From Thermomicrobiaceae bacterium (lineage in GTDB: Bacteria > Chloroflexota > Chloroflexia > Thermomicrobiales > Thermomicrobiaceae): a DNA stretch of 12,552 nucleotides. The translations under genes were made by a program, and so were the position numbers. Below are positions 1 to 6,994 of the stretch, piece by piece; positions within the stretch are counted from its first letter, which is position 1; the number at the start of each line of letters is the position of its first letter. The notes under the pieces are model-generated. The model was not told where the DNA came from. It searched no databases and was given only the letters and a program-made list of their open reading frames with translations. Location: contig SLFF01000033.1 in the NCBI GenBank assembly GCA_007124395.1, positions 1 to 12,552 on the forward strand. The letters are read 5' to 3'.

Positions 1-2
1 CC

Positions 3-38
3 AGACACTATCGCAAGTTACCGGTGGAGCAGGAATGA
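3..38 (+). CDS. C-terminal tail of an upstream gene (partial, tentative)
   Basis: The frame beginning at position 3 is open from the left edge and ends in a TGA at 36-38. This stop overlaps the ATG of the glycosyltransferase at 35-37 in an ATGA arrangement, the commonest junction between translationally coupled genes. The visible peptide is RHYRKLPVEQE, too short to assign to a family. The ribosome binding site of the next gene (GGAG around 24-28) would lie inside this tail. The other two plus frames are also open to the edge, so this is an inference from the overlap geometry. The sequence left of the window would settle it. Confidence 0.35.
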   Translation, partial: RHYRKLPVEQE

Positions 39-883
39 TCGACGGCAAACTCTCACTCGTACTGCCAGCTCACAACGAGGCCGAGAATATCGAGCAAGTG
101 GTTTCCGAGGAGTTGACCGCAGTACCTCGCCATTTTTCCGGACTCGAGGTAATCGTCGTCAACGACGGCAGCTCTGACGAAACGCCCGACATCGTCCGCT
201 CAATGAGTCAGAGAGATACCCGCGTGCGGCTGGTCGATCATCCGGTCAATCGAGGCTATGGCGCAGCGCTGCGCTCGGGCTTCGATGCCTCGACCGGCGA
301 CTATGTCATGGTGATGGACTCTGATCGTCAGTTCGACATCGGCGACATCGTCTATATGGTGCCGTTCATCACCCAGTTCGATATGGTGGCTGGCTACCGG
401 ATTCAGCGGAATGACCCGGTTCACAGGACGGTATTCGGCAAGACTTTTCGACTGGCGATGCGCACGCTGTTCGGGGTCCAGCTAAAGGACATCGATTGCG
501 CCTTCAAAGTGATGAAGGGGGACATTCTGCGCAGCCTGCCGCTCACGTCCGAAGGCGCGATGATCAGCACCGAGTTGATGGCTCGATGGGCGCAAGCCGG
601 CGCAACGTGGAGCCAGGTTGGTGTTCACCACTATCCGCGAACTGCCGGCCAGCAGTCAGGTGGCTCGATACGCGTCATCTTCCGGGCGATGCGCGATGTT
701 CCGATGCTCTGGTTGCGGCTGCGAAGAGAAGATCGAGATGTAACGCCGTCGTCACTGGAAGTCGAGGCCACGAGCTCTTCCCGGGCAGGCAGTCTACTTC
801 CGACGCTACTGGTCTCGCTGATGCTGGCTGTCGTAGTGGGAATCTTCGTCCGATGGATGAAAAGCCGGTCGGATCAGGACTGA
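35..883 (+). CDS. Family 2 glycosyltransferase, DPM1/polyprenyl-phosphate sugar transferase type, with C-terminal membrane anchor
   Basis: The protein is 282 aa with a GT-A fold like dolichyl/polyprenyl-phosphate mannosyl- or glucosyltransferases. Such enzymes move a sugar from a nucleotide donor to a lipid-phosphate carrier at the inner face of the membrane. Visible motifs are the N-terminal LVLPAHNEAENI strand (8-19), VNDGSSDET (42-50) for nucleotide binding, and a metal-binding DSD (95-97) in MVMDSDRQFD. The acceptor-side region KDIDCAFKVMKG (151-162) is also typical. A hydrophobic helix (about 254-273) followed by RWMKSRSDQD is a likely C-terminal anchor; the multi-helix GtrA-like extension of some relatives is absent. 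The frame is open leftwards, but the ATG at 35 has GGAG/AGGA just upstream and gives a family-typical N-terminus. Donor and acceptor cannot be told from sequence. The last 10 nt overlap the convergent YggU gene. Confidence 0.9.
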   Translation: MIDGKLSLVLPAHNEAENIEQVVSEELTAVPRHFSGLEVIVVNDGSSDETPDIVRSMSQRDTRVRLVDHPVNRGYGAALRSGFDASTGDYVMVMDSDRQFDIGDIVYMVPFITQFDMVAGYRIQRNDPVHRTVFGKTFRLAMRTLFGVQLKDIDCAFKVMKGDILRSLPLTSEGAMISTELMARWAQAGATWSQVGVHHYPRTAGQQSGGSIRVIFRAMRDVPMLWLRLRREDRDVTPSSLEVEATSSSRAGSLLPTLLVSLMLAVVVGIFVRWMKSRSDQD

Positions 884-1179
884 GCCTCGAGCACGTCACG
901 GATCGTATCTTCCGACACGCCACGCACGAGTACGGACTTATCTCGGGATCGCTCGCCCTTCTCGATCTCGACAGACCCCCTCGAACAACCCAGAGTCCGG
1001 GCGATGAATTGACAAAGCGCCTTGTTGGCTGCGCCATCAACTGGCGGAGCGTTGAGCTTGACGAGCAATTTCCCGTTCGAGACACCGTTTAGCGAGGTAG
1101 AGCTCGCCCGCGGGGTCACTCGAACGCGAAGCAGGACGCCATCACTACTTGCTCGAAGATCAAGTCGAGGCGAATGCAT
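874..1179 (-). CDS. YggU / DUF167 family protein
   Basis: This 101 aa protein has the usual size of the small DUF167 (YggU/C15orf40) family, which is conserved from bacteria to eukaryotes and has no firmly established biochemical role. Family hallmarks are VTPRAS (21-26), the LNAPPVDGAAN core (42-52) and the basic stretch EKGERSRDKSV (73-83). It starts 6 nt after the DUF512 stop, with no strong Shine-Dalgarno of its own, so translation probably depends on read-on from the upstream gene. It is the last gene of the seven-gene minus-strand run, and its 3' end overlaps the convergent glycosyltransferase gene by 10 nt. In other bacteria DUF167 genes often sit beside yggT or cell-division genes; here the neighbours are ribosome-modification genes. 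Confidence 0.9.
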   Translation of the reverse strand: MHSPRLDLRASSDGVLLRVRVTPRASSTSLNGVSNGKLLVKLNAPPVDGAANKALCQFIARTLGCSRGSVEIEKGERSRDKSVLVRGVSEDTIRDVLEAQS

Positions 1180-1185
1180 GTGCGA

Positions 1186-2610
1186 TCACGCTATAGAGAC
1201 CAGCGACGGCTCGAGCGACTGGAGCACTTCGTTCATGTTCTCCGCCGGGATAACTGGACGACCAAGTGCCGCACTCAGATCCTCAACACTCATATCATCG
1301 AGGAACGTATGCGTCCGTCGAGAGACCATCGTATCGGAGATGAACACTGGTTCAGCTACCTCTTCATGCTGCACCGCATCTCGCACGATGCTGCCGGTGA
1401 GCAAACCAGAGACATTGATCTGCGGGCCGAACAGCGTATTCTCTGCCGAAATCACGCGAAGCGTGGTGCCCATGCTCCGATTGATCCGCTCCACTGTTTC
1501 CCTCATTGTCGATTCAATCAGGGTTCCACAGACGATCGTGCCTCCCATGCCGGTGAGATCTCGCCGCTTGCGTCGTCGAATGACGCGGTCGACATCATCG
1601 AGGAACAGGCGAGTAATGCCGATTCCATCCTCGACCTGCGGGAAACCATCGTACTCACGGGAGGGCGGAATCGGCTCACCAGTCATCAGATACATCTCAT
1701 CGCCCAGGTAGACAACGGAGCGACCGTGTTCCGCACGAAGTTTCTTCTGCCAGGATTCGACCTGACGGATGACGGTGACTGCCTCATCATGCGTGTGCCG
1801 TCGCATCTCCAGCAGTTTCTGGTTGGCGGCCGGCAAGCTGCGCATGCACGTTCGGGAGAGCCGGACACGCTTGCTCTGGCGTTCGATGCCATGCTGAGAC
1901 AGGCCGACCGGGACAATGGCAATCGAGCGAAGATTCTCGCCAGATGACAACAGATCGCTGATCGTGCGATCGAGCTGCTCGCCATCGTTCACGCCCGGGC
2001 AAAGGACGATCTGCGTGTTGAACTCGATACCGGCGCGATCAAGTCGCCCCAGATGCTCCATAATGTCGCCCGCCTTCGGATTTCCCACGAGGGCAATCCG
2101 AAGATCCGGATCCGTGGCGTGCACCGAGACGTTCATCGGGCTGATGCGCTGCTGCTCGATTCGCTGCCAGTCAGCTTCAGTCAGGTTCGTCAGCGTAACG
2201 AAGTTGCCATACATCATGGAGTAGCGATAATCATCGTCCATGACGTAGAGGCTTTTGCGCATCCCTTTTGGCAACTGCTTGATGAAACAGAACGGGCAGG
2301 CGTTTTCGCACAGGTGAATACCGTCGAACGTGGGATCGGCGAACGTGATGCCCCACGGTTCCCAGAGTTCACGTTCAATCTCGTATTCGAGCATCTCGTT
2401 GCCGCGCTCGACGACGATCGTTACCTGCTCGCTATCAGCAAGATACTGAAACTCGAGTGCGTCGACGAGATCGGCTCCGTTGACCGAGTGAATCTGATCA
2501 CCCTGCTCCAGACCGAGTTCTTCGCCGAGCGTACCCGGCTCCACAGATTCAACTCTGCCGGGTCGTTCGGGAGTTTCGGCTACGCGTCGCTTGCGAACTT
2601 GTGTTGTCAT
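1186..2610 (-). CDS. DUF512 PDZ-domain radical SAM protein
   Basis: The protein is 474 aa, the usual length of this family. It has an N-terminal PDZ-like domain (about 18-60, with GTLGEELGLEQGDQIHSVNG). A radical-SAM-like core follows, with an Fe-S cysteine motif CENACPFC (C101, C105, C108; CX3CX2C). The family signature follows directly: FIKQLPKGMRKSLYVMDDDYR (109-129) and YGNFVTLTNL (134-143). The C-terminal half (about 225-460) matches the DUF512 domain. Members occur in Firmicutes, Cyanobacteria, Actinobacteria and Chloroflexota; the reaction and substrate are unknown. The start is an ATG 18 nt after the rsmE stop, with GAGG about 12 nt upstream, a long but usable spacing. Position between rsmE and yggU in one transcript hints at a task linked to ribosome or RNA maturation, which is inference. 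Distant resemblance to radical-SAM tRNA-modifying enzymes is possible but not shown. Confidence 0.93.
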   Translation of the reverse strand: MTTQVRKRRVAETPERPGRVESVEPGTLGEELGLEQGDQIHSVNGADLVDALEFQYLADSEQVTIVVERGNEMLEYEIERELWEPWGITFADPTFDGIHLCENACPFCFIKQLPKGMRKSLYVMDDDYRYSMMYGNFVTLTNLTEADWQRIEQQRISPMNVSVHATDPDLRIALVGNPKAGDIMEHLGRLDRAGIEFNTQIVLCPGVNDGEQLDRTISDLLSSGENLRSIAIVPVGLSQHGIERQSKRVRLSRTCMRSLPAANQKLLEMRRHTHDEAVTVIRQVESWQKKLRAEHGRSVVYLGDEMYLMTGEPIPPSREYDGFPQVEDGIGITRLFLDDVDRVIRRRKRRDLTGMGGTIVCGTLIESTMRETVERINRSMGTTLRVISAENTLFGPQINVSGLLTGSIVRDAVQHEEVAEPVFISDTMVSRRTHTFLDDMSVEDLSAALGRPVIPAENMNEVLQSLEPSLVSIA

Positions 2611-2628
2611 GATTGTCGCGTACCTCAG

Positions 2629-3399
2629 CTAACTCGGTTCATGCTGTTGCTGGTGCATGCGGGCAATTGCCCGGATCACGGCAACCGCGGTGATGCCGGC
2701 GGTTTCACTTCTGAGTATCGTGTTCCCCATCGACACCGGAGACCAGCCGTTCGCGACGGCCAGTTCAATCTCAACAGGGGAAAACCCGCCTTCGGGTCCA
2801 ATGAGGATGCTGATCGACTCACCGTTCGCCGGTATGGCATGGGTAAGTTCGATTCCGTCGGATCGTTCCGCGGCGATCAGATTGACCGACGCTGGCGGGT
2901 TGCCAACCAGTTCTCTGAACGTGATCGGATCATTGATCTCAACAAGATCCGCACGCTCCGATTGCTCAAGTGCTTCAATGGCAATTCGTTGCCAGCGCTC
3001 GACCTTCGAAATCGCGCGGTCAGCGGATAATTTTACCACGGAATGGTCGGTTTTGATTGCGGTTATCGCAGAAACGCCGAGCTCCGTCGCCTTCTGAACA
3101 ACCAGGTCGAGCTGGTCCGCCTTGATCAACGACTGCAACAAGTGCACGTGTGGGCTGCCGATCACCACACCCGGGCGCGGCTCACCTTCGATCCGGGCGA
3201 CAACAGAACGCCGACCCGCCTCGACGATCCGCGCTCCGACCTCGCTACCGTGGCCATTGAACAGTGTGATCGTGTCACCCGGGCGCATTCTCAGTACCCG
3301 GGTAATCTGAGCTGCGGCACCGTCACTCAGGGTCACGTCCTCGTCACTGGTCAACTGAGTATCGGTATAGAACCGATGGCGTGGGAGCTGATCAGGCAT
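2629..3399 (-). CDS. rsmE: 16S rRNA (uracil1498-N3)-methyltransferase RsmE
   Basis: RsmE methylates N3 of U1498 in helix 44 of 16S rRNA on the assembled 30S subunit, using SAM. The protein is 256 aa, typical for the family. The N-terminal PUA-like domain covers about 1-75 (HRFYTDTQL; HITRVLRMRPGD-type segment at 31-42). A SPOUT methyltransferase domain with the deep-trefoil knot follows. Signatures are QKATELGV (102-109), RWQRIAIEALEQSERA (135-150), ILIGPEGGFSPVE (198-210) and GNTILRSETA (225-234). The ATG overlaps the prmA stop by 8 nt and has a good GGAG site about 7 nt upstream, so it is translationally coupled to prmA. prmA-rsmE adjacency is very common in bacteria, which supports both calls. 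Confidence 0.96.
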   Translation of the reverse strand: MPDQLPRHRFYTDTQLTSDEDVTLSDGAAAQITRVLRMRPGDTITLFNGHGSEVGARIVEAGRRSVVARIEGEPRPGVVIGSPHVHLLQSLIKADQLDLVVQKATELGVSAITAIKTDHSVVKLSADRAISKVERWQRIAIEALEQSERADLVEINDPITFRELVGNPPASVNLIAAERSDGIELTHAIPANGESISILIGPEGGFSPVEIELAVANGWSPVSMGNTILRSETAGITAVAVIRAIARMHQQQHEPS

Positions 3400-4330
3400 T
3401 TCGCTCCAGCAACATCGCGATCCAGTCGCCCTGCTGACGCTCCTCGATAACCTTCATACCTTCCGCGGTGAACGTTGCCCTAACCTGTTCAATGTGCTGC
3501 TCTATGACTCCGCTGAGCAGGAGCTGTCCACGGTCATCAACAGCTTCACAGATCGGTGTCGCCAGACGGGTCAGCACGCTGGAGATAATGTTTGCAATCA
3601 CGAGGTCGTACCGCTCACCACCAGTACCGGTCTTGCTGAAATCGCCAACCGACACCAGAACCGATTCGCCGACCCGGTTCATATCGAGGTTCTCGCGAAG
3701 TGCCCGAGCCGCCACTTCATCGATCTCCACAGCATGGACGCTCTGTGCCTCCAGCAGAATTGCCGCGATCGACAGGATTCCCGAGCCAGCGCCGACGTCC
3801 AGCACACGCTTGCCTGCAACGGGAACCTCTTCCATCCAGCGCAGGCAGAGCTCGGTGGTTGGATGATGACCAGTTCCGAACGCCATACCAGGATCGAGAT
3901 CGATTACCAGATCACCGGCTACCGACTCATACTCTCGCCAGGTCGGTCGGATCACGAATCTCTCGCCAATCCGAAGCACCTGAAAGTGTTCTTTCCAGGC
4001 GTTAGCCCAATCTTCTTCCGGTCGCTCGGCGCGTTCGAGTTCACCGATCTCACCCAGATACCGGAGGTGCCAGAGGCCCTCTTCGATGCGCCCAACCTTC
4101 TGCTCGGTCTCCTGATTCAGTGGCAGATAGGCAACCACGGTGACCGGGCGCGTTGGGTCCGGTGCGAGATTGTCGCCATCCGGATCCTGCTGATACTGCT
4201 CGTACACAGCGACACCTTGCCCGTAGGCATGCCGGCTCATCAACTCGGAAACGGGTTCGACCGCTTCACTGTCGACGGCCACACTGAGTTCCACCCACCG
4301 GCCGTCAGGCGCCTTATGTTGATCAACCAT
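3392..4330 (-). CDS. prmA: Ribosomal protein L11 methyltransferase PrmA
   Basis: PrmA trimethylates lysines and the N-terminal amine of ribosomal protein L11 using SAM. From the chosen start the protein is 312 aa. An N-terminal substrate-recognition domain (about 1-100) is followed by the linker motif EDWANAWKEHF (106-116). The class I methyltransferase domain contains DPGMAFGTGHHPTT (146-159), VLDVGAGSGILSIAA (176-190), an acidic VEID loop (201-204) and ANI (246-248), all family hallmarks. A start 15 nt upstream (ATG at 4345, adding MDVLI) is in frame but has no spaced Shine-Dalgarno. The ATG at 4330 gives the same 8-nt stop/start overlap with the preceding gene that rsmE shows with prmA, and has a weak GGA 10 nt upstream. 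I prefer 4330, without certainty. The gene lies inside a coupled run: nucleotidyltransferase, prmA, rsmE. Confidence 0.95.
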   Translation of the reverse strand: MVDQHKAPDGRWVELSVAVDSEAVEPVSELMSRHAYGQGVAVYEQYQQDPDGDNLAPDPTRPVTVVAYLPLNQETEQKVGRIEEGLWHLRYLGEIGELERAERPEEDWANAWKEHFQVLRIGERFVIRPTWREYESVAGDLVIDLDPGMAFGTGHHPTTELCLRWMEEVPVAGKRVLDVGAGSGILSIAAILLEAQSVHAVEIDEVAARALRENLDMNRVGESVLVSVGDFSKTGTGGERYDLVIANIISSVLTRLATPICEAVDDRGQLLLSGVIEQHIEQVRATFTAEGMKVIEERQQGDWIAMLLERNA

Positions 4331-5333
4331 TATCAACACGTCCATCTCGAGCGTTTGCTGCCAGAATGATGTCCGAGGAATCCCCGGCGTTGACTCGCAT
4401 GAAATCTCCGGTCACCAGAGCCTCGCGCCCGACAATCGACGCGGTCAGCATAGCGGTCTCGATCTCGGCACCGTTGTCGACGATCGAGTCCCGCACAATC
4501 GAGTCGCGGACTTCTACGTTCGCACCGATGCTGGCATGTGGTCCGATCACGGAGCCTTCAATCTCGGCCGACGGATCGATCACCACCGGCGGCAGAATGA
4601 CATTGTTTCCCTTCACGTTCGGTGCCTCGCCGAAGTTATCCAGCAGGTACCGATTGGTGTGAAGCAACGCTTCCGGGCTTCCGCAATCCTCCCAGACGCT
4701 GGCTTTGAGGGTGGTAATACTCTTGCCCTGGTCGATCATGTACTGGATCGCATCGGCGATGAAGAATTCACCATCCTTCTGCAGATCGTTTTCCATCTGG
4801 TAGTCGATACCATCGAAGAGATCTTCGATGTTCTTGAAATGGTAGATGCCGATCACCGCCTCGTTGGACACCGGTTCCTGTGGCTTCTCGACCAGTCTGG
4901 TGATCCGATCGCCATCCTTGACGACAACTCCGAACTTTCTCGGATCATCGACTTCTTTTACGAACAGGGCGCCGTCGTGGCTCATTTCGATCGCTTCGTT
5001 CAGATCTACCTCGAACAGCATGTCCGGGAACACCACAAGCGTCTCACCGGTAACCTTTCCGCGGGCCCGAATGATGGCATCCGACTGTCCACGCGGAACG
5101 GTCTGCTCGACGAAATCAACATCGAAATCATAGTTCGCTCGAACATGATCTTCGATTTGATCTCCAAGGTAGCCGGTAACGAACACGACACGCTCGACCG
5201 GAACCGTCAGCAAGCGATCCAGCACGTGCCCCAGCATCGGTTTCCCCGCGACGCTCACCAGCGGCTTCGGCCGACTCCAGGTGTGGGGTCTCAATCGTTT
5301 CCCGAGACCTGCTACGGGGATAATTATGTTCAT
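4323..5333 (-). CDS. Sugar-phosphate nucleotidyltransferase with C-terminal left-handed beta-helix
   Basis: The 336 aa protein is a glucose-1-phosphate nucleotidyl/thymidylyltransferase-like enzyme that would join a sugar 1-phosphate to an NTP to make an NDP-sugar. The N-terminal Rossmann-like domain carries the signature GLGKRLRPHTWSRPKPL (9-25). It also has FPDMLFEVD (102-110), with the catalytic-type Asp104, and the VEKP motif (148-151). SVWEDCGSPEALLHTNRYLLDN (212-233) is typical of the RmlA-long/GlmU-like group. From about 243 to 312 there are imperfect hexapeptide repeats (INPSAEI-like VIDPSAEI, SVIGPHASIG, SIVRDSIVDNGA, SIVGREALV), a left-handed beta-helix that may mediate oligomerisation. 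No acetyltransferase active site is evident. The nucleotide and sugar are undetermined. The Shine-Dalgarno AGGG lies 6 nt before the ATG. The 3' end overlaps prmA by 8 nt. It could feed the envelope glycosyltransferase encoded at the left edge, which is inference. Confidence 0.9.
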   Translation of the reverse strand: MNIIIPVAGLGKRLRPHTWSRPKPLVSVAGKPMLGHVLDRLLTVPVERVVFVTGYLGDQIEDHVRANYDFDVDFVEQTVPRGQSDAIIRARGKVTGETLVVFPDMLFEVDLNEAIEMSHDGALFVKEVDDPRKFGVVVKDGDRITRLVEKPQEPVSNEAVIGIYHFKNIEDLFDGIDYQMENDLQKDGEFFIADAIQYMIDQGKSITTLKASVWEDCGSPEALLHTNRYLLDNFGEAPNVKGNNVILPPVVIDPSAEIEGSVIGPHASIGANVEVRDSIVRDSIVDNGAEIETAMLTASIVGREALVTGDFMRVNAGDSSDIILAANARDGRVDNG

Positions 5334-5413
5334 TCTCTGCCCTTCCCTCGCGTCTATTGCCAGATTCGTTTACGACTTCTAATCTAAACCGTTGTCGCAG
5401 TCTTCACGCCGGA

Positions 5414-6379
5414 CTATCGGGCAAACAACTGTGTGACCATAATGGTGCCGTCCGGCGCAGACAACACCCCGACACCGACTCGTTCCCAGGATGGATCCAG
5501 AATATTCTCACGATGTCCATCGCTTTGCATCAAACCACGATGTGCAACGCCGACTGATGGAGCATACGCCAGATTCTCTCCAGCCGAGAGATACTGCACC
5601 CCGGCCGCATTGAGCCGATCGCCGAGTGTGCCGGTATTTGGCGACACGTGAGAGAAGTACCCTAACTCGAGCATCTCTTGCGAGTGCCCCCGTGCTACTG
5701 GTACCAGCGAAGCATCGAACTCCAGAGTACCAAGACCTCGCTCCATGCGTTCCTGGTTGACGAGATCCATAATCTCGGATTCGTACCCTTCAACCGCGTC
5801 AAGATGTGAATCACCGGTTGGCGGAACCCGATAGCTGGCCTCTTCTTCCGGCACAACCACGTAGGTGAAATCGGCCAGATCCATCCCGGTCTGACTGGCC
5901 AGGTTCGTCGTAGCCGAGGTCGCACCGGCGCGAAGCCGTTTCGCGAGGTCCGAGCCGGCGAGCGCACTGTCCACAGAATCACCCACGGACACCAGCCCGA
6001 GCGTCAGCGTCATCATCGCGGCGAAGAGAATGCCATAAACAAGTCCGGGGACAATCCCGAACCCGTTGTCCACCAGCCGGATTGGTGGAATGACGCGAAT
6101 CGCCATCAGGCTCGGTGTCACGGTCCAGGAAATCAGCAGGTTCAGGACGAGCAGCACACCCAGCGCACCAATGACGAGCGAAAGGGCATTGATTGCTGCT
6201 CCCTCAGCGCCGAACGTTGACGCGAACCAGTTGCTGATTGGTCGATACAGTCGGGCACCCGCGTAAGCTGAAGTCGCCAGGAGGATGAGATCCAGGCTTG
6301 TACGCAGAAAACCGCGCTGGACTCCCATTACAACACCAGTAATCAGAAGAAGGATGAAAACAAAGTCTAAAAGATTCAT
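5414..6379 (-). CDS. CvpA-family membrane protein fused to an extracellular CAP (SCP/YkwD) domain
   Basis: In this 321 aa protein, residues 1-135 form a CvpA-like (colicin V production) module. It has about four hydrophobic helices (roughly 4-20, 28-44, 62-86, 107-131) and the typical RGFLRTSLDLILL and VDNGFGIVPGLVYGILFA segments. A linker (about 135-198) leads to a CAP domain (about 199-321). This has DLVNQERMERGLGTLEFDASL (205-225), AxGHSQEM with H232, YFSHVSP (241-247), GENLA with E268 and SDGHRENIL with H289/E291, the conserved CAP-cavity residues. Positive charges in the loops after helices 1 and 3 predict that the CAP domain lies outside the membrane. Bacterial CAP proteins (YkwD, SafA-associated) are secreted and of unclear chemistry. 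The architecture parallels MarP, where a CvpA-like anchor carries an extracellular protease. No strong Shine-Dalgarno is visible. The gene lies 51 nt after the receiver gene and 80 nt before the nucleotidyltransferase. Confidence 0.92.
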   Translation of the reverse strand: MNLLDFVFILLLITGVVMGVQRGFLRTSLDLILLATSAYAGARLYRPISNWFASTFGAEGAAINALSLVIGALGVLLVLNLLISWTVTPSLMAIRVIPPIRLVDNGFGIVPGLVYGILFAAMMTLTLGLVSVGDSVDSALAGSDLAKRLRAGATSATTNLASQTGMDLADFTYVVVPEEEASYRVPPTGDSHLDAVEGYESEIMDLVNQERMERGLGTLEFDASLVPVARGHSQEMLELGYFSHVSPNTGTLGDRLNAAGVQYLSAGENLAYAPSVGVAHRGLMQSDGHRENILDPSWERVGVGVLSAPDGTIMVTQLFAR

Positions 6380-6430
6380 GGTGCTATTCTACTGCCGCGG
6401 GCCAGAGAAACGGTCGGGGCGCTATGCGAT

Positions 6431-6859
6431 TCAGGTTGCCTCGCCGACAGGATCCGGCTTGACTCCGGCTAACGGCAATCCGTTTACCGCATGATGAACC
6501 TTTTGCTCCAGGATCTCGAGATCAAACGGCTTCTCGAGCACATCTGCGTTCAACAACCGGATAACGTCGCCATTCGTGCGGATAAACTGCGCGTCAGCGG
6601 TGCAGACGATCACCGGCGTATCTTTCAATTCGCAATCGGATCGCATCTGTTCGAGAATCGTCTGACCCACTACCTGGTCACCCATTCTGACGTCCAGAAT
6701 CACGACCTCAGGCAGATGTTCACGTAACCTGGGAAGGCTATCCACCCCGTCATCCCAGACCACCGTCCGATAGACGGTCTCTTCTTCGAGAAATGATGCG
6801 ATAAACTCCAGAAATGCCGGGTCGTCGTTGATGATTGCGATCAGAGGCGTCTGAAGCAT
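6431..6859 (-). CDS. Stand-alone response regulator receiver-domain protein
   Basis: This 142 aa protein is a single CheY-like receiver domain with only a short tail (about 124-142) and no DNA-binding or enzymatic output domain. The phosphorylation machinery is complete: acidic pair D12/D13 (IINDD), phospho-acceptor D56 in VVILDVRMGD, switch T87 in VIVCTAD and K110 in VLEKPF. It should be phosphorylated by a histidine kinase and act by protein contact. No kinase is encoded in the window. The start ATG has AAGGA 7 nt upstream and a second GGAGG further up. It is the first gene of the minus-strand run and sits beside the divergent intergenic region with an inverted repeat. Its partner and output are unknown; control of the downstream envelope/translation genes at the protein level is speculation. 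Confidence 0.92.
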   Translation of the reverse strand: MLQTPLIAIINDDPAFLEFIASFLEEETVYRTVVWDDGVDSLPRLREHLPEVVILDVRMGDQVVGQTILEQMRSDCELKDTPVIVCTADAQFIRTNGDVIRLLNADVLEKPFDLEILEQKVHHAVNGLPLAGVKPDPVGEAT

Positions 6860-6866
6860 AGGTGAG

Positions 6867-6878
6867 TCCTTTTCCTCC
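6867..6878 (-). promoter_or_regulatory. Double Shine-Dalgarno of the receiver gene
   Basis: On the minus strand the leader reads GGAGG (complement of 6874-6878) followed by AAGGA (complement of 6867-6871), with 7 nt from AAGGA to the ATG at 6859. The nearer site has ordinary spacing and decides the start; the farther one is too distant to serve the same ATG. Both are read directly from the sequence. Confidence 0.6.
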
Positions 6879-6918
6879 GATAGGGTCTTTCGTTGAGTAA
6901 CACGCTAACGCCACGTTC

Positions 6919-6936
6919 AACTGTAAGCCTACAGTT
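6919..6936. promoter_or_regulatory. Inverted repeat, candidate operator in divergent intergenic region
   Basis: A perfect inverted repeat reads AACTGTA-AGCC-TACAGTT, with 7-bp arms and a 4-nt centre. It lies in the 210-bp gap between the minus-strand receiver gene (start 6859) and the plus-strand membrane-protein gene (start 7070), about 60 bp upstream of the former. No convergent gene needs a terminator here, and the stem is AT-rich with only a short T run, so an operator is more likely than a terminator. The half-site spacing CTGT-N6-ACAG differs from the proteobacterial LexA box (N8). The rest of the gap holds no gene that I can see. Confidence 0.4.
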
Positions 6937-6994
6937 TTCGATATGTTCAGGTCCATTAATTGTGGTCCTTCGGTACCAGTTTCGCAATCACGGT

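Noticed and set aside
496..1092. 198-codon plus-strand frame overlapping the glycosyltransferase and yggU
   Set aside because: It overlaps two recognisable genes in a different frame and its translation has no plausible fold.
1174..3030. Long plus-strand frames opposite the DUF512 and rsmE genes
   Set aside because: The minus-strand genes carry full family signatures; the plus frames give low-complexity, motif-free translations.
3494..5387. Plus-strand frames of 291 and 283 codons opposite prmA and the nucleotidyltransferase
   Set aside because: They are antisense to well-supported genes, with no ribosome binding sites or recognisable domains.
6919..6938. Inverted repeat read as an intrinsic terminator or LexA box
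   Set aside because: No upstream plus-strand gene needs termination, the T run is short, and the CTGT-ACAG spacing is 6 rather than 8.
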